64,000 bases of DNA from Posidonia oceanica (taxonomy: Eukaryota; Streptophyta; Magnoliopsida; Alismatales; Posidoniaceae): the NCBI GenBank assembly GCA_037176725.1, contig JAZBRS010000035.1:45890001-45954000 (forward strand). The letters run 5' to 3'. The notes beneath the pieces were generated by a model. It was not told the origin of the DNA. It made no database searches and saw only the letters and a list, made by a program, of their open reading frames with translations. Below, piece by piece: positions 22,635-34,603 of the stretch. Within the stretch, counting starts at the first letter, position 1, and every line of letters starts with the position of its first letter. The position numbers were made by a program, and so were the translations under genes.

Positions 22635-22646
22635 TGGTATCAGAGC
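22635..22646 (+). other. E3 primer-binding site for initiator tRNA-Met
   Basis: TGGTATCAGAGC begins three nucleotides after the LTR end GGTCGTTACA (22631). This is the standard plant PBS complementary to the initiator tRNA-Met 3' end. Confidence 0.93.
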
Positions 22647-24517
22647 ACTAGGTTCACTAGGAGCACTAGCATAGGGATGTCTAGTCAGGTGACTCCATAG
22701 ATTTGCATATCATGCATTCCTTCACCTTGTTTTTTATTGATTTTCTTGATCTTCTTGCTTGCGGTGTTGGGAAGTGTATTCGGCTCTGGCTGTAGTGACG
22801 GCGAGGATGATTCGTGGAGCACCATGTGGAACCTTGGAGTGACGGTTTGCTCGTTTGTGGAAGTAGACGTCGACTCCTTATTGGAAGGTTTCCGGTGGTT
22901 GGACTTCGAGATCGCCGCTAGTTGGAACTGCTTTGAGGATGCAGTTGGAGCGCGAAGCTGCGTTCGCTTGTGTGGAGCGGTTCGCTTTAGCTCATCAACT
23001 CCGTGGAGCGTGGCTTTGGGTGTTGTCCACTAGCTTTGTGTGGATTGAGCACCATGTGGCCCAAGGGCGTGGTGGCAGTTGTTTTCTGGGCAAGACTTAG
23101 TGCTGGTATGTAGAGTAGGAGACCCTATTGTGTGTGAGTCCAAACGAGTCGTGTCGCTTGGAGTTGTGCACATATGTTGTGCATACTGGTCTGGTTGGTG
23201 TGCTATGGTTACAGTAGGTAGAGGAAGTATTATTACTAATGCTTGATTGATTTTGTGGTGTGGTGCCTTGTTCCTTTTAAGGTGGTTAGGCACCCACATT
23301 AGCCGACCAGAGGATGTGTTAACTTTGCCATCATCTGTTGCTGGGTTGTTGAGTGTTTTGTTGTTGAGTGAGAGGTGTAGTGGCTGACTGCCTCTCGTGT
23401 GACCTCCATATTTTCTATGGTTTGCTGCTACTTGCTTTTGTTGTTGCAAAGGATGCCTGGAGTTTCATCCTCCTGTTGTTGCATCTGGATGAAGCGTGTG
23501 GCTTCCCAGATGTGTGTGGTTGCTTTCGGGCAGTTTTGTTTTGTCGTGGGGGGTGCAGTAGTTGTCTGCCCCTTGTGTGGCCCTCCATGATTGTGGTTTT
23601 TGCCTCTATTTTTTGTTTGTTTTGCTAGCTATTTGTTTCTTGCTTTGTCTGTTGGTTGTGGTGTTGTGTTTGTCGTCTTGGGTGTCGTGTGCGTGGAGGA
23701 TGCTTGCAGCTTTGTCCTCCTGTTGTTCTTTCTAGGTGAAGTGTGAGGCTTCCCAGATGTCTGTTGTTGTTTTTGGGTGAAGCATGAGGCTTCCGAAATG
23801 TCTATTGTTGTTTGTAGGTGAAGCGTAAGGCTTCCTAGATGTCTATTGTTGTTTCTAGGTGAAGCGTGAGGCTTCCCAGATGTCTGTTGCTGTTTCTGGG
23901 TGACTTGGTGGGTCCCAAGATGTTTGTTGTTGCTCTTGGGTGACTTTGGTGGGTCACCATGTGTGTGTGTGTGTATGTGTGTGTGTGGTTGTTCCAGATA
24001 CTCTACCTGAGGATAGAGTTATCTAGGAGGTGTTGCATGTGGGAGTCGCACCTTGGTGCTGCGCAGTTGTGTCGTGCGTTCTGTTTGGGGCTTGGCCGTA
24101 GAGTGGCATAGCCCAATGTGTTGTTTGTTGTGTGCTGTTTGGGGTGTCCTGCATGGATGCCCAGTTGGTTTTGGTTGGTTGTGGCTCGAATGGCTTAGTG
24201 CCGTTCGAGCAATGGAGATTAATTCTTTGGTGATTTCTTTGGGGTGTCCTATTGAGGATGCCCATTTGTTTTTCTTGTTTGTGGGTGGGTCGAATGGCGG
24301 TGTGCTGTTCGATTGGTGGAGATCTTTTCTCCTTTGGTTTTCTTGGTTTCCTTTCCATGGCGAAGATAGGGTCGAGCCTATGAGGTTGGCTTCCTGTCTT
24401 GTCTAGTTGGTGCTGCTGGTTGAGTTGCTAGGGGTGATCCCAGGTGTTCCTTTGATCAGCTGTTCCCTGGTTTAGGTGAACTATTCTCGGGGATCCAGTA
24501 GAGGCATCTCCAATATA
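22647..24517 (+). other. E3 interior, left part: non-coding with a minisatellite
   Basis: I find no gag, protease or pol motif in any frame. 23700-23960 holds about five copies of a ~46-bp unit (GGTGAAGCGTGAGGCTTCCC AGATGTCTGTTGTTGTTTCT in shortened form), followed by a GT microsatellite (23960-23992). The frame at 22737-23033 has no recognisable domain. The region ends at the 5-bp target duplication GTGGC (24518-24522) flanking S1. Confidence 0.6.
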
Positions 24518-27500
24518 GTGGCCGTTGACACCCCATTTTGACAGGCTTGAATCAATTAGAATCTTCTGGTGACTTCTGGATCCAAACCTAGGTCAAACCT
24601 ACACAATCCTTTTTCATCCTACCCTTCAAAACAAGCCTAAACTTGACCTAAGATTACACCCCTTTTCCTAGCCCAAAATCTATCCAAAAACTATAGGAAA
24701 ACCCACCATCCCCAACTTAGCAAACCTACCCAAACACTTAGAAATTTTCAACCCAAAACAACTCCCAAAAACCCTAGAAAACCTAGGTAAAACTACCCTT
24801 TTTCTACACCTCAAAACCCTTCCAAAACTTTCTCAAAACTAAACCAAAACCCTAGGTCGAATACTAGGGACCCTAGGCCACACACTCCCCAAATTTCACC
24901 TCTTTTCAAAACTTCTAACCCCTCCATTTACCCAAATTATCCTTTTCTCTCTCTTAGATTATTCTTTTCTCTCTCCTCTCTCTCTCCTCATTATCCTCCC
25001 TCTTTTCAGCCCCTTCTCTCCCTTTTTCTTGCCTGGCTGTGGGCCCCCCTTGTGCATCTATCTCTTCTGAACCTTATTTGTATTTTTATCTTATTTTTAG
25101 CATTTTCTTTGACTTTCAAAAAATTATTTTCTTTCAATTCCTCTCTTTCCTCTTTATTCCTCCATTTCTCCCTTTTCTTCTTCCTTTTCTTTTTCTTTTC
25201 CTTTCTCTTACTAAATCCCTAAAAAATCCTTAAAAACCTTTAAAACCCTAAAACAAAAAGAAAGCAAATCAAAACCCTAAAAGGAATAATTAAAAACTTA
25301 AACAAACAATTAAAAAACCAAAGCCTAACTAAATCTAACTAAAGCCAAAAACCAAGAATGCAAGCTAAAAAATGCAAAACAAACAAAAAGAAAATGCTGT
25401 AAAATCAAGGAAAAAAAACTAAAATGTAATCAAAACAGCTAAAAGTAAAATCCTATCAAAAACAACCAAGAAAACAAATCCTAAAAGAAAGAAAACACTT
25501 AAGAAATGCAAGGGCTAATAATTAAGAAGGAAAAACCTGACTTAACAACCCTCAAAAGAAAAAATTGAAAACTTAATTAAAAAGTAAAAACAAACAATCA
25601 AAAATCTAAAAACACTTAATTAAAAACTTAACAAGAAGACCTAACATAAAAAAATATTAAAAGAAATTAACAAACAAAAACAAACTAAAAAAGACCTAAC
25701 AAAAATCCCTAAAAGACTAAAATCAAAAGTCTAAAACTCACCCCAATTAATCTAAAAACAAACTTTAAAAAACCCTAATTAACACCCCAAGTAATTAACA
25801 AGAAAAACATAATTAAAAAACAACTTAAAAGACTTAACAAACATTTAATCAAAATAGAAAACAAATCAAAAACAAAGAAAACCCTAAAAACCCTAATCAA
25901 AACTAAATCCCTTTAAACCTAATTAACTAATTAAAAACAATCATTAAAAACCCTAATCAAAAAATCCTAACCTAAATAACTACTCTAAAAGCATCTTCAA
26001 ATCTTTCCTATTTTTTATTTTTATTTTTATTTCTATTTTTCCTTCTCTTTCTCTTCTTCCCTTCTTTTCCATCCTTCCTTTCTTTCTTTTTCTTTTCTTT
26101 TCTTTCTCTTCTGGTCCGGCCCAGTTGCGGCTCGTTCCACCTCTTCCCCTTCTTTCCTTTTTTTCTTTTTTTCCCGCACAGCCAGGCCCGCAGCTTCCTC
26201 CTTCCTCCCTCCTTCTTCTTCTTCTTCCTCAAGTCCTCCTTCCTCCCGTCAGCAGTCTCCCTCCATCCTCTTCAAATTCAATTTCAACTTCTCCCTCTCG
26301 ATCCCATCAGCTCCAGCTCGCCCCCTCCTCTCTCGCGTCTCAGCGATTCTTCCGGGGGGCATTTACTGCCCGTCCTCTCGCTGGCTGCTCCTTTCCCCTT
26401 AGCTGCAGTTTCCCCCACCGGTGGTAATTCAAACCCAGCCCGAGCTTGTTTCCATCCCAGCTCCTGCATAAAAACCTCCAGCCTTCTTCTCCTCTTTCGC
26501 CTTTTTTTCGTCGTCCAAGCTAGAGAAACCAGAGCACCCAGCACCTAAACTCCCTCCCTCTTCCATTGAAATTCAGCACCCTTCTTCCTCCTTCATTTCA
26601 TCCCAAACCAAAGCCTCCACACCCAGTAGAACCACCTCCATTTTCGTCCCCAATCTCACCCAAACAACCACCATCTCAGCGCCCCGTTCCACGATCAAAA
26701 TCCAGCCCAAACCACCTCCCAATCACCCTAAAATCCGCAGCAGAACCCAACTCCCACTTCCTCTGAAATTCCCAACACGACACCCCACTGAACTTTCCCA
26801 AACTTCTCCACCTAACTCACCAGAACATCAGCTCTCCAACCCACCCGAGCTTCACCTTCAGCTCTCCCTACAGTGCAAACCCAACACCACAAACAGTTAG
26901 CCCCTCTTCTGATCAGAAAATCAGCCCGACACCCAACTCCATCCTCAGGCATCCACGAACCAATTCAACCCCCCAAAGACCATCACCAAACCTCCAGCAA
27001 GTCGCCGGTACCCTCCAGTTGATCCAGAAGGTAGCAGACACCTTCACCCACCCCTGGCTGCTTCTCAAGCACCCACTGAAGCCAGTTTTCGCGCTGGCCG
27101 TCGAAGCTTTGCTCCGTGCATCCAGGAAGCACCGGAGCACATCACTAAGGAGATCCAGATGCTCTAGAGCCGTCGACAGCACCTGCAACCACCGGACGAC
27201 CTCTACCAGCAAGCACTGAAGCCACCTACGTCAGGAAGACTCCTCAGCCCACGAAAAAGGTACTGCTTCTTCCCCTTAACCTAATTTTCATTCCAGCATG
27301 CTTTTCCGCATTTTAGAATAGAGTTTCCCTCCTTCTTCCGCCGGATCATCGCCGCTGTCTCCTTTCTTCTCCGGCGAGCTCAGAGGTCGCCTCGTCGCTC
27401 CAGCTTGCAAAATTTGCTTCCGATCGCCGCCTTAAGACTGCACGAGCTCTAGGAGTACGACCCTGCCTCTGGTTTCCCCTAGCGATGCTCCGATCATCTT

Positions 27501-29349
27501 CCTAGCCTCCGAGCAGGTCTACAGCGCTCCGGCATCTTCTCCAGCCGTCCTCAGGCAGCGTCACGGCTCGCCGATGCTGTAGCAACCTCCGCCGAGCTCT
27601 GGAGAGCATCGCCGACCTTCCCGCGCAGCTCCAGCAACCCCCTCTGCTCGCGACGGCCACTGGTAGCACTGTGCTACAGTGGTCGCCGTTCTGTGGTTAC
27701 TGTTCCTTTATTTTTCTCTTTGTTGGCTATTTTGTTATTAAATTGCATTTTCGGTCTCTGTTTTTGATTTATTACATTCTGGTCCTGCTACTGTTTAAAA
27801 CTCATTTAATTCTGAATTAAAATCATATGAAATTGCATGAAAAATCTAAAAAATTGATTAATTGCATGTTAGTCCCTCTGTAGTGTTTCCCTTTAGTGTT
27901 TATTTTAAGTTCTGGCCCTCTAGTTTTCCATTATTGCATGTTAGTCCTTCCATCAATAATCTGATTTAATGCTTGTATATTACCTTAGTAAATTGCAATT
28001 TTAATCCCTGCTGTTTTCCCTATTTGCACTTTAGTCCTCTGTTCTGTTAACTTAGGCATCTATTTTTCAATTTTTCTTACTGCATTGCATCATTTTCCCC
28101 ATACTTTTTGATTTTTGCATATAGGTCCTTCATTAATGCACAGCATACATTTAAATGCATATTTTGCTTATAAAATTGCATTTTAGACCCTGCATGTTTT
28201 AAAAATTGCACATAGGCCCTCTGCATGCTTATAAAAGTCATTTAAATGCACATTTTGCCTATAAAATTGCATTTTAGACCCTACATATTTAAAAATTGCA
28301 TACATGACCTCTATTTGCATTCCTAGACCATTAAGACCACTGTTTTGCTTACAAAATTGCATTTTAGACCTTGCATATTTCAAAATTGCATGTCAATCCC
28401 CCATATGATTTCAAAACTTGTCCAAATGCATGTTTACCTTGTAAAATTGCATTTTGAACCCTGTACTTTGCAAAATTGCACTCAGACCCTCCAATTTTCA
28501 AAAACCTTGCATAAAAGCCCTGAACTTTTCAAGATATTTGCAATTAGACCCCTACTTTTTCAAAAATTACATTTAAGTTCCCAAGTTTTCTGAAAAATCA
28601 TCCCTAGGTCTTTTCTTACATTCTGCATGCATTACACTCATGCATTCTTGTATTTTGGCATTCCTGCACACACTTAAGCATTCTTAGCTCCCATTCATAT
28701 GGGAGGACCTGTTGTGCACCTCCTTAGGATCTCCTGTACACCTAGATCCATTCTTCTCCCCTGTTCTGGCCCCTCTACCTTGAAGCTGGGATATCTTCAG
28801 ATCCGGCCGTTGGATCTTCTCAACCAAGCTACCTGGACGACTCCAGCGGAGCACTCTTCAGCATGGACCCAGCAGATATCAGATCAGGCTTCAGATTTCC
28901 AAGGTAAGTCCTCCTGAACCCTTGCACAGCATTCATTTGCATACCATTTGCATTGCATGCATCGTTTTTGCTTTCTGTTTCCTCGAGCATGTAGAATAGG
29001 ACCTCCTCTTCTCATCTATCAACACCGCTTCCTCTTTTCGCGTACTCCCAGTGCTTTGTGTTGCGTTTCCCTTGGATTCACCACTAATTGCGACTTTCTT
29101 CCCCCTTTTCCACGATCCGATCGCATCGCGAGCTCTTAGCAGCGTGCGAGACACATCGTGGGACATTTTGGTGGGAAATAGTCACAAAACAGTGGTAATC
29201 CTTCCACTTGTTTCTCTTTCCCATTGTAGGTCTTCACACCTACTTAGCGCGGTCTTTAATCAGCGTTCGTTCTCACACTTGTGCTAATTACTTCCCCTTT
29301 GCTTCTCCTGCCTTTCCTCTTTGCATCTGCATGGCTTTATCGATGTTTT

Positions 29350-29870
29350 GTCTTGCTTGTTTTGGCACCGTTTTGCGTGTCCGCTTTGCTTCTGGCACCA
29401 TTTTGCGTGCCCGCTTTCTTTTGGCACCGTTTTGCGTACCCGCTTCGTCTTTTGGCACCGTTTTGTGTGCCCGTTTCGTCTTTTGGCACCGTTTTGCATG
29501 CCTGCTTCGTCTTTTGGCACCGTTTTGCATGCCTGCTTCGTCTTTTGGCACTGTTTTGCGGGTCCGCTTTCTTTTGGCACCGTTTTGCGTGCCGTTCTTG
29601 TTTTCTTGCACCGTTTTGCATGCTGCTTTGTTTTCTCACACCGTTTTGCGTGCCACTCTGTCTTTTGTGCCATTTTGCGTGCCGTTCTTCTTTTCTTGCA
29701 CCGTTTCGCGTGCGGCTTTGTTCTCGCACCGTTTTGCACGTCGCTCTGTCTTTTGCACCGTTTTGCGTGTCGATCTCGTTTTCTTGCACCGTTTCGCATG
29801 CCACTCTCGTTTCTTGCATTGTTTCGCGTGTTGTACATCGTTTTCTCTTGCATGTCACCTGCATCGCTTG
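29350..29870 (+). repeat. GCACCGTTTTGCGTGCC minisatellite in S1
   Basis: About 17 tandem units of 28-33 bp (CTTTTGGCACCGTTTTGCGTG-like, shortened). Stop-free frames occur in several registers on both strands because of unit composition. The inverse array is in S2 at 38200-38545. Confidence 0.85.
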
Positions 29871-30143
29871 GTTTTACCGCCGTTTTGCTTTTTCGCTTGC
29901 ATTTGCATATAGGGCAGTGATGCTTACTGCTTGGAGTTCTCGCGAGCCAGGTTTCGACCGGTTCGGAACACAGACAGCGTTGCTGAGTACTTAGACTGCA
30001 CATTTACCCTCCTGCATTGCATCCCACCACTTAGAGCACATCTATGAGCATTCATTCAAGCATTCATTGGCATTTAGGCATTCAAACCTACATTTCCCTA
30101 CGTATGCAAGCGTAAGCCTAGAAAGACCGATTCTCAAGCGTGT

Positions 30144-30167
30144 CGGGGGTGCCTAACACCTTCCCCG
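30144..30167 (+). promoter_or_regulatory. Conserved LTR hairpin box (S1)
   Basis: CGGGGGTGCC-TAA-CACCTTCCCCG with AAGACCGATTCTC upstream and GTAACAGGAGTCC downstream. The best-preserved plus-strand copy. Confidence 0.65.
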
Positions 30168-30524
30168 CATGTAACAGGAGTCCTTGCCCAATCTTTTGGC
30201 CCACAATGACCATATTGCCCTTATCCTAGGCATGAGTCATCTCATTTGCATTTGTTTTCTTTTGCATTGCATCTTTTGCTTGGTTTTGCGTGTTAACTCA
30301 CGCATTTCCCCCGGTTTTCCTTGTCTCCTGATAATAGACATGGTGGCGACTCTGAATTGTCTTATCTTCTTCTTTTCTTATCTTTTCTCCCCTGTTTTAA
30401 GTGTTTTTGAGTTGAGCCTTCCTCCTTGGACATAGCTGCTTATAGTGAGCCTGATTCCGATTGGTGCACGTGAGCTTCCGGTAGTGTGCATGGACGATCT
30501 GAACACTGGGATTACTATAGTGGC

Positions 30525-31398
30525 ACTTTGGATAGGTTAGCCAGAATGGAGCAACAACTCGTGTTGGCTTGGACCATGTTGCTGGGAGTTGCTTTGAGTT
30601 GGAGCTTGTCTGAGTTTGACTCTCGGGTGGTTCTTGCCATTGGTAGTGGTAGTCTCACTGGGAACAATGATTCTTGTGGTTTTGGGTTGGGATAAGTTCA
30701 AGTTGCAGAGAGGCAACATGGAGACTTGTGGTTTTTTTCAGTCGGAGAATCACAAGTGGAACAATCTAACCCATGCGATTTGTGTTGGCCACAGTGGTGT
30801 TTGTGCTCTAGATCAGGTGGAGTGTCAGTCTAGGAAGCAGTTCCTAGAGATAGATAGTGCTTGATTAGCTGATCTAGGTGCACACACTAGATCTGTGAAG
30901 AGCTTTGTCGTGACTCAGTGATTGGATTCTCTCGAGCCAAGGATTGGAGAAGATCTTTCTTGGAGAGATGAGAGATATTACTGAGCATGTGGTGTGAATT
31001 TTGGTGGTCGCTGACTAGGTTGTGCATCAGAGTAGCACAGTGGATGTTGGTGGGATCTGGTTGCGCCTGGTCATCCCTATGATTTACGTGTCTCCAGAGA
31101 GGCTCAGGATGTCTTGTGACTCTGGAAGACACTGTTTTGGAGCCTTTGTGCCCGAAAGGGGCTCCACTCGGGGATTTGGTGGAGTTTGGGCTCGAGGGAG
31201 GATGAGTCCCTGGTGTCGCTCTGTACTTTGGCATGGTGAGATGGCTTTGTGGAGCGCAGATTTCTCCTACTGGTCCTGTGTTTTGGGCGGCATTGTTGTG
31301 CTGTTTGTCTGGGATCGTGGGATTGATATTTGAGTTTGGTAGCCTTGGCTTTTCGCCTCGTAAATTTCAGGGGCGAAAATCTTTTAAGGTGGTTAGGA
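30525..31398 (+). other. E3 interior, right part, with 3' polypurine-like tract
   Basis: Continues the E3 interior after S1. No conserved protein domain was found; short frames at 30486-30864 have no recognisable motif. The end (31370-31398) reads GGGGCGAAAATCTTTTAAGGTGG..., resembling the stretch before the 3' LTR in plant chromoviruses. Confidence 0.6.
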
Positions 31399-34300
31399 TG
31401 TAACGACCTAGATTTAGAGCGCAATGCGAGTGGGGGTTCAGAGTTGCTTCTCCTCCTTTTCCCACATCTCCTTCTTCTTCTTACTATTCTTCTTCTTATT
31501 CTTCTTTCTTCTCCTCCTTTCCTTATAGAGAGAGAGAGACAGACATAGAGAGAGAGAGAGAGAAGAGAGACAGAGAGTGAGGGAGGAAGAGGGGAGGCCA
31601 TGTTGCCGCCGTGACGCTGCTACCACTGCCGCCTTCATCGTCAAGAGGAGGAGACCTAGAGTAGGCCGAGATGGAGGAGACACGTGTCATCGCTTGCCCC
31701 CATTGCGTCGCTGTTGTCGTCGTCGGTGAAAGGTACACACCCCCTTAGATCCCTTCTCCTTGTGCTCATGTGATTCCTAGGGGCATGGTAGTGTGAATTT
31801 GATGTGTGTGGTTTCTTGAGGAATTTAAGGATATTAATTGGCCATTAATGGCGTTGGGTGGATGGTTTGTGGTTTTTGATATATGAATGCTTGTTTTTGT
31901 GATTTCTTGGCCCATATGTAATGGATTGAGATGATTCTTGTCCCAAATGATAGATCATCTCTAGATCTTTATTTTGGTATATTGCATGTGATTTTTGGGT
32001 AATTATGTAGTGCGTGGCTTGGTTTGCTTCTCGCAGGTGTACTGTGCTCATCCACAGTACCTGTGAGCCTTTGGTTGATGATTTCTTGTAATCTACTCAG
32101 CGGATCTTCGTGTTTCTTGCCCCAAATTGTAGATCATCTCATGATCTTCGTTTGGGTTTGTGGTTTGTGTGGTTTGGTTGGTTGTGCAAGGATCGGTGGT
32201 CATTCCCACTTTGGGTGATTTTTAGGTCGCTCTAGTTTGGGGTGCTCTATGCTTGACTGGTTCGGCATACCAAACCATTTTGGTATGCCGATCTTCCTCT
32301 CTGGTTTCCCTTGATTCTAGAAATTGATCGACCGAATCGCTTCAGCCTTCCAATTTGGCTCATAGGAAAAAGAGAAGGCAGGGCACTGGTCCGGTCGACC
32401 AATCCAAATCAGTTTGCCAAAATAGACCCCTAAACCCATTCTTAGGTGTTTTTGGGTTAAGTTTTGGGGTAGTTTAATATTGTCTTTTAAGAGATTGTCC
32501 TTGTAGGTGTTTATGGCATACAAGTGATTAGGATAATCATTAGAATGATTTAGGGAATGCAAAAAATAAATTAGTAAGATTCCCTGGCTATTGTAATTAA
32601 CATAAAAGACTAAAGAACTTAGAAATACTAAGTTCTTCCATAGAAGGTTTAGATGGATCTTAGGGACCATGATTTACTCTAGGATTAGATGTGGGCTTAG
32701 TGTTTGGTGTGGTGCACTGAATGTAGTAGTCAGTGACACTGTTTGGGTGTTTGACCCTAAGCTGGCTGTGGCTCGTAAGAGACATAGGCTAGTAGGTGTC
32801 TTACACTTTGGCACCAGGACTCAGAGTTCTGGGTGTATTTTGTGTTGGTGTCCGATCTTGCAAGTTAAATAGGACTTCGAGACCGTTGTTATGGCTTTGC
32901 TACTGTTTTCCTTGTAGTGTTTTGCACGGCCTTCTGTAGTGGTTTTGAGATGTTATTTAAAGGAATTTTGAAATGGTTTTCAAATGATTTTAGAAAATGT
33001 GGTGTGCTTGGAAATGGCTTCCTAAGGTTTTTGGAAAAGTTTTCTGGGACCAAGAGATCGAGGCTCTCGGCCATCCTTCACGGACAAGTGATACCCCTAG
33101 GGTTGCAAGCTATTTGCTTAGGGTGAGGTTTAGGTGTTTTGTGGTTTTGTAGGGCCAAGATACTTGGGGGTTGTGTTGTAAGGACCTGGGAATGTGACTA
33201 CGTTTCTGGTGTGTCAGACATATCTCCTAGGTTAAGGACTGTGGGTAGAGGTACCGTCCGTACCTTGTGGTATCGCGGTAGTGGACACAGGAGGTATGAC
33301 ACTCCTACGTAGCTGAGCGTGATACCCTGGTTGCTACGGGTACAGAGACTCACCTAATTTTGGAAATGATTTGACATTGGTTTTGGTTATCCATGGCAGT
33401 GCAATGCACTTCGGTGGCAACTTGTGGCCAATGTTGGTTGCTTGGTGCTGGGCGACACGACATAGAGGGGTCCTACCGAGGAGGTTGGACTTCAGGATGG
33501 ATAGGTGCGCCTTGTCTATGGTAGTGCAGTGCGTTTCGATGGCTTCATGTGGCCAGTGTTTGCTTGTTGTGGTTCTTGTTGAGTCCTGGTTCAGGAAATC
33601 AGGCTCTGGTCTAGTGTAGACTGTGTTTGCCAAGCGATGGCTCGTGGTTGCCTTTTGGTCTAGGACGGACCATGTGTTTTGCTTAGCAGTGCCTTAGTGT
33701 TGGTTTTGGTTGCGACGTGCCTATGTGGCATTGTTGTTTGGCCAGTGTGGCCCTGTGTTTGACTTTGGTGCTTGCTTTGTTGCATGCTCTGGATGCAATT
33801 GAGAGCATTTAGACACTGTTGGCTGTCTTGTCCGCCTAGTGAGTGCACGGGACCGGGCTATGAGTTTTGGTGTGTGGTTTTGGACTTTATTTTGGCTAGA
33901 GTGGCCATCATAAGTGTGCATAATGGTTTTAAGGGGCATGCATTTGGTTTTGAAAGGAAAAAGAGAGAAAGGGTTTTAAATGCATTGTTTTATTGGATTT
34001 TGCGGCTTGCTGGGCAATGGTGTGTTGCCCTGTTGTGGTGTTGTGGCATCTAGGTGTGATGCCCATGTTTGCTTGCTATGGCAGGGCTATGCCTGTTTCC
34101 TCGGCAGTGTCTGTTGAGTTGTTGTGTGTGTGTTAGGAGTGGTGTGTGCGAGGTGACCGTATTGAGTGATCGCTCACATGTGCTATGTTTTGGTGTTTCC
34201 ACTGGTGCAGGATAGAAGCAGCTTTCTTGCTAGTGCACATAGGAGGAGTCACGCTGCCACACATCAGCTTTTCTGGGTAAGTGAGCGAGTTTTATTTATT

Positions 34301-34413
34301 TCTGCTTTATTGTAATTGTGAGAATTTAGTTCTATAGTCTATAAATGTTAATAAAAAGATAAAAATGAAAAATGTACCTAGATTGAGAGCTAGCGACTAG
34401 GCGGGTCGTTACA
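31399..34413 (+). repeat. 3' LTR of E3 (3,015 bp)
   Basis: Starts TGTAACGACCTAG and ends GGGTCGTTACA, with complementary TGTAACGACC/GGTCGTTACA termini. Its second two-thirds match 20714-22631. Features include a GA-rich microsatellite (about 31525-31585), a perfect 12-bp hairpin CGGCATACCAAA-CCAT-TTTGGTATGCCG (32263-32290), and GGTCGACC near 32395. CTTCA (34414-34418) would be the target duplication, but the left partner is lost. Confidence 0.88.
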
Positions 34414-34570
34414 CTTCATCTGGGAAGGGGCGTATGAAACTCAATTGAACCTGCCTAGGGACATGGTTAATTTATTAAAAAACATGTAAATAAGATGTTT
34501 AGTTTCTTGTCTTTTCTTTTCCTTTATTTAACTTTGTTTTTCTCTAAATGCTAGGCTAGATTTTTTTTAA

Positions 34571-34603
<33 letters not shown>

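Larger units (their letters stand above)
24523..30519 (+). repeat. S1: 6.0-kb solo LTR with 5-bp target-site duplication GTGGC
   Basis: It begins (C/T)GTTGACACCCC and ends GGGATTACTATA, with GTGGC at 24518-24522 and 30520-30524. No internal region, PBS or polypurine tract adjoins it, so it is a solo LTR left by recombination between two LTRs. Parts in order: degenerate telomere-like AAACCCTA tracts (24560-25980), a polypyrimidine stretch (26020-26240), a GC-richer segment with short Pro/Ser-rich frames (26240-27700), repeated 'AAAATTGCATTTTAGACCCT' sequence (27750-28620), a minisatellite (29350-29870) and the hairpin box (30144-30167). It belongs to the same family as S2. Overlapping frames of about 235 codons over 29208-30003 on both strands are minisatellite artefacts. 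Confidence 0.88.
20714..34413 (+). mobile_element. E3: non-coding LARD-like LTR retrotransposon
   Basis: It has LTRs of about 3.0 kb (the left one truncated), PBS at 22635, interior 22632-31398, and a polypurine-like TTTTAAGGTGGTTAGGA before the 3' LTR at 31399. Removing solo LTR S1 leaves an interior of about 2.8 kb without gag or pol similarity. The TGTAACGACC...GGTCGTTACA ends, the tRNA-Met PBS and the GGGGCGAAAATCTTTTAAGG segment before the 3' LTR fit a derivative of a Del/Tekay-type chromovirus (family knowledge plus inference). Confidence 0.75.

Noticed and set aside
24600..25980. Interstitial telomere repeat
   Set aside because: CCCTAAA-like words are degenerate, AT-rich and recur at the same place in other LTRs, so they are part of the LTR rather than a telomere remnant.
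29208..30003. Overlapping ORFs of 199-239 codons on both strands
   Set aside because: They coincide with the GCACCGTTTTGCG minisatellite of S1; simultaneous openness in several frames on both strands points to composition, not coding.
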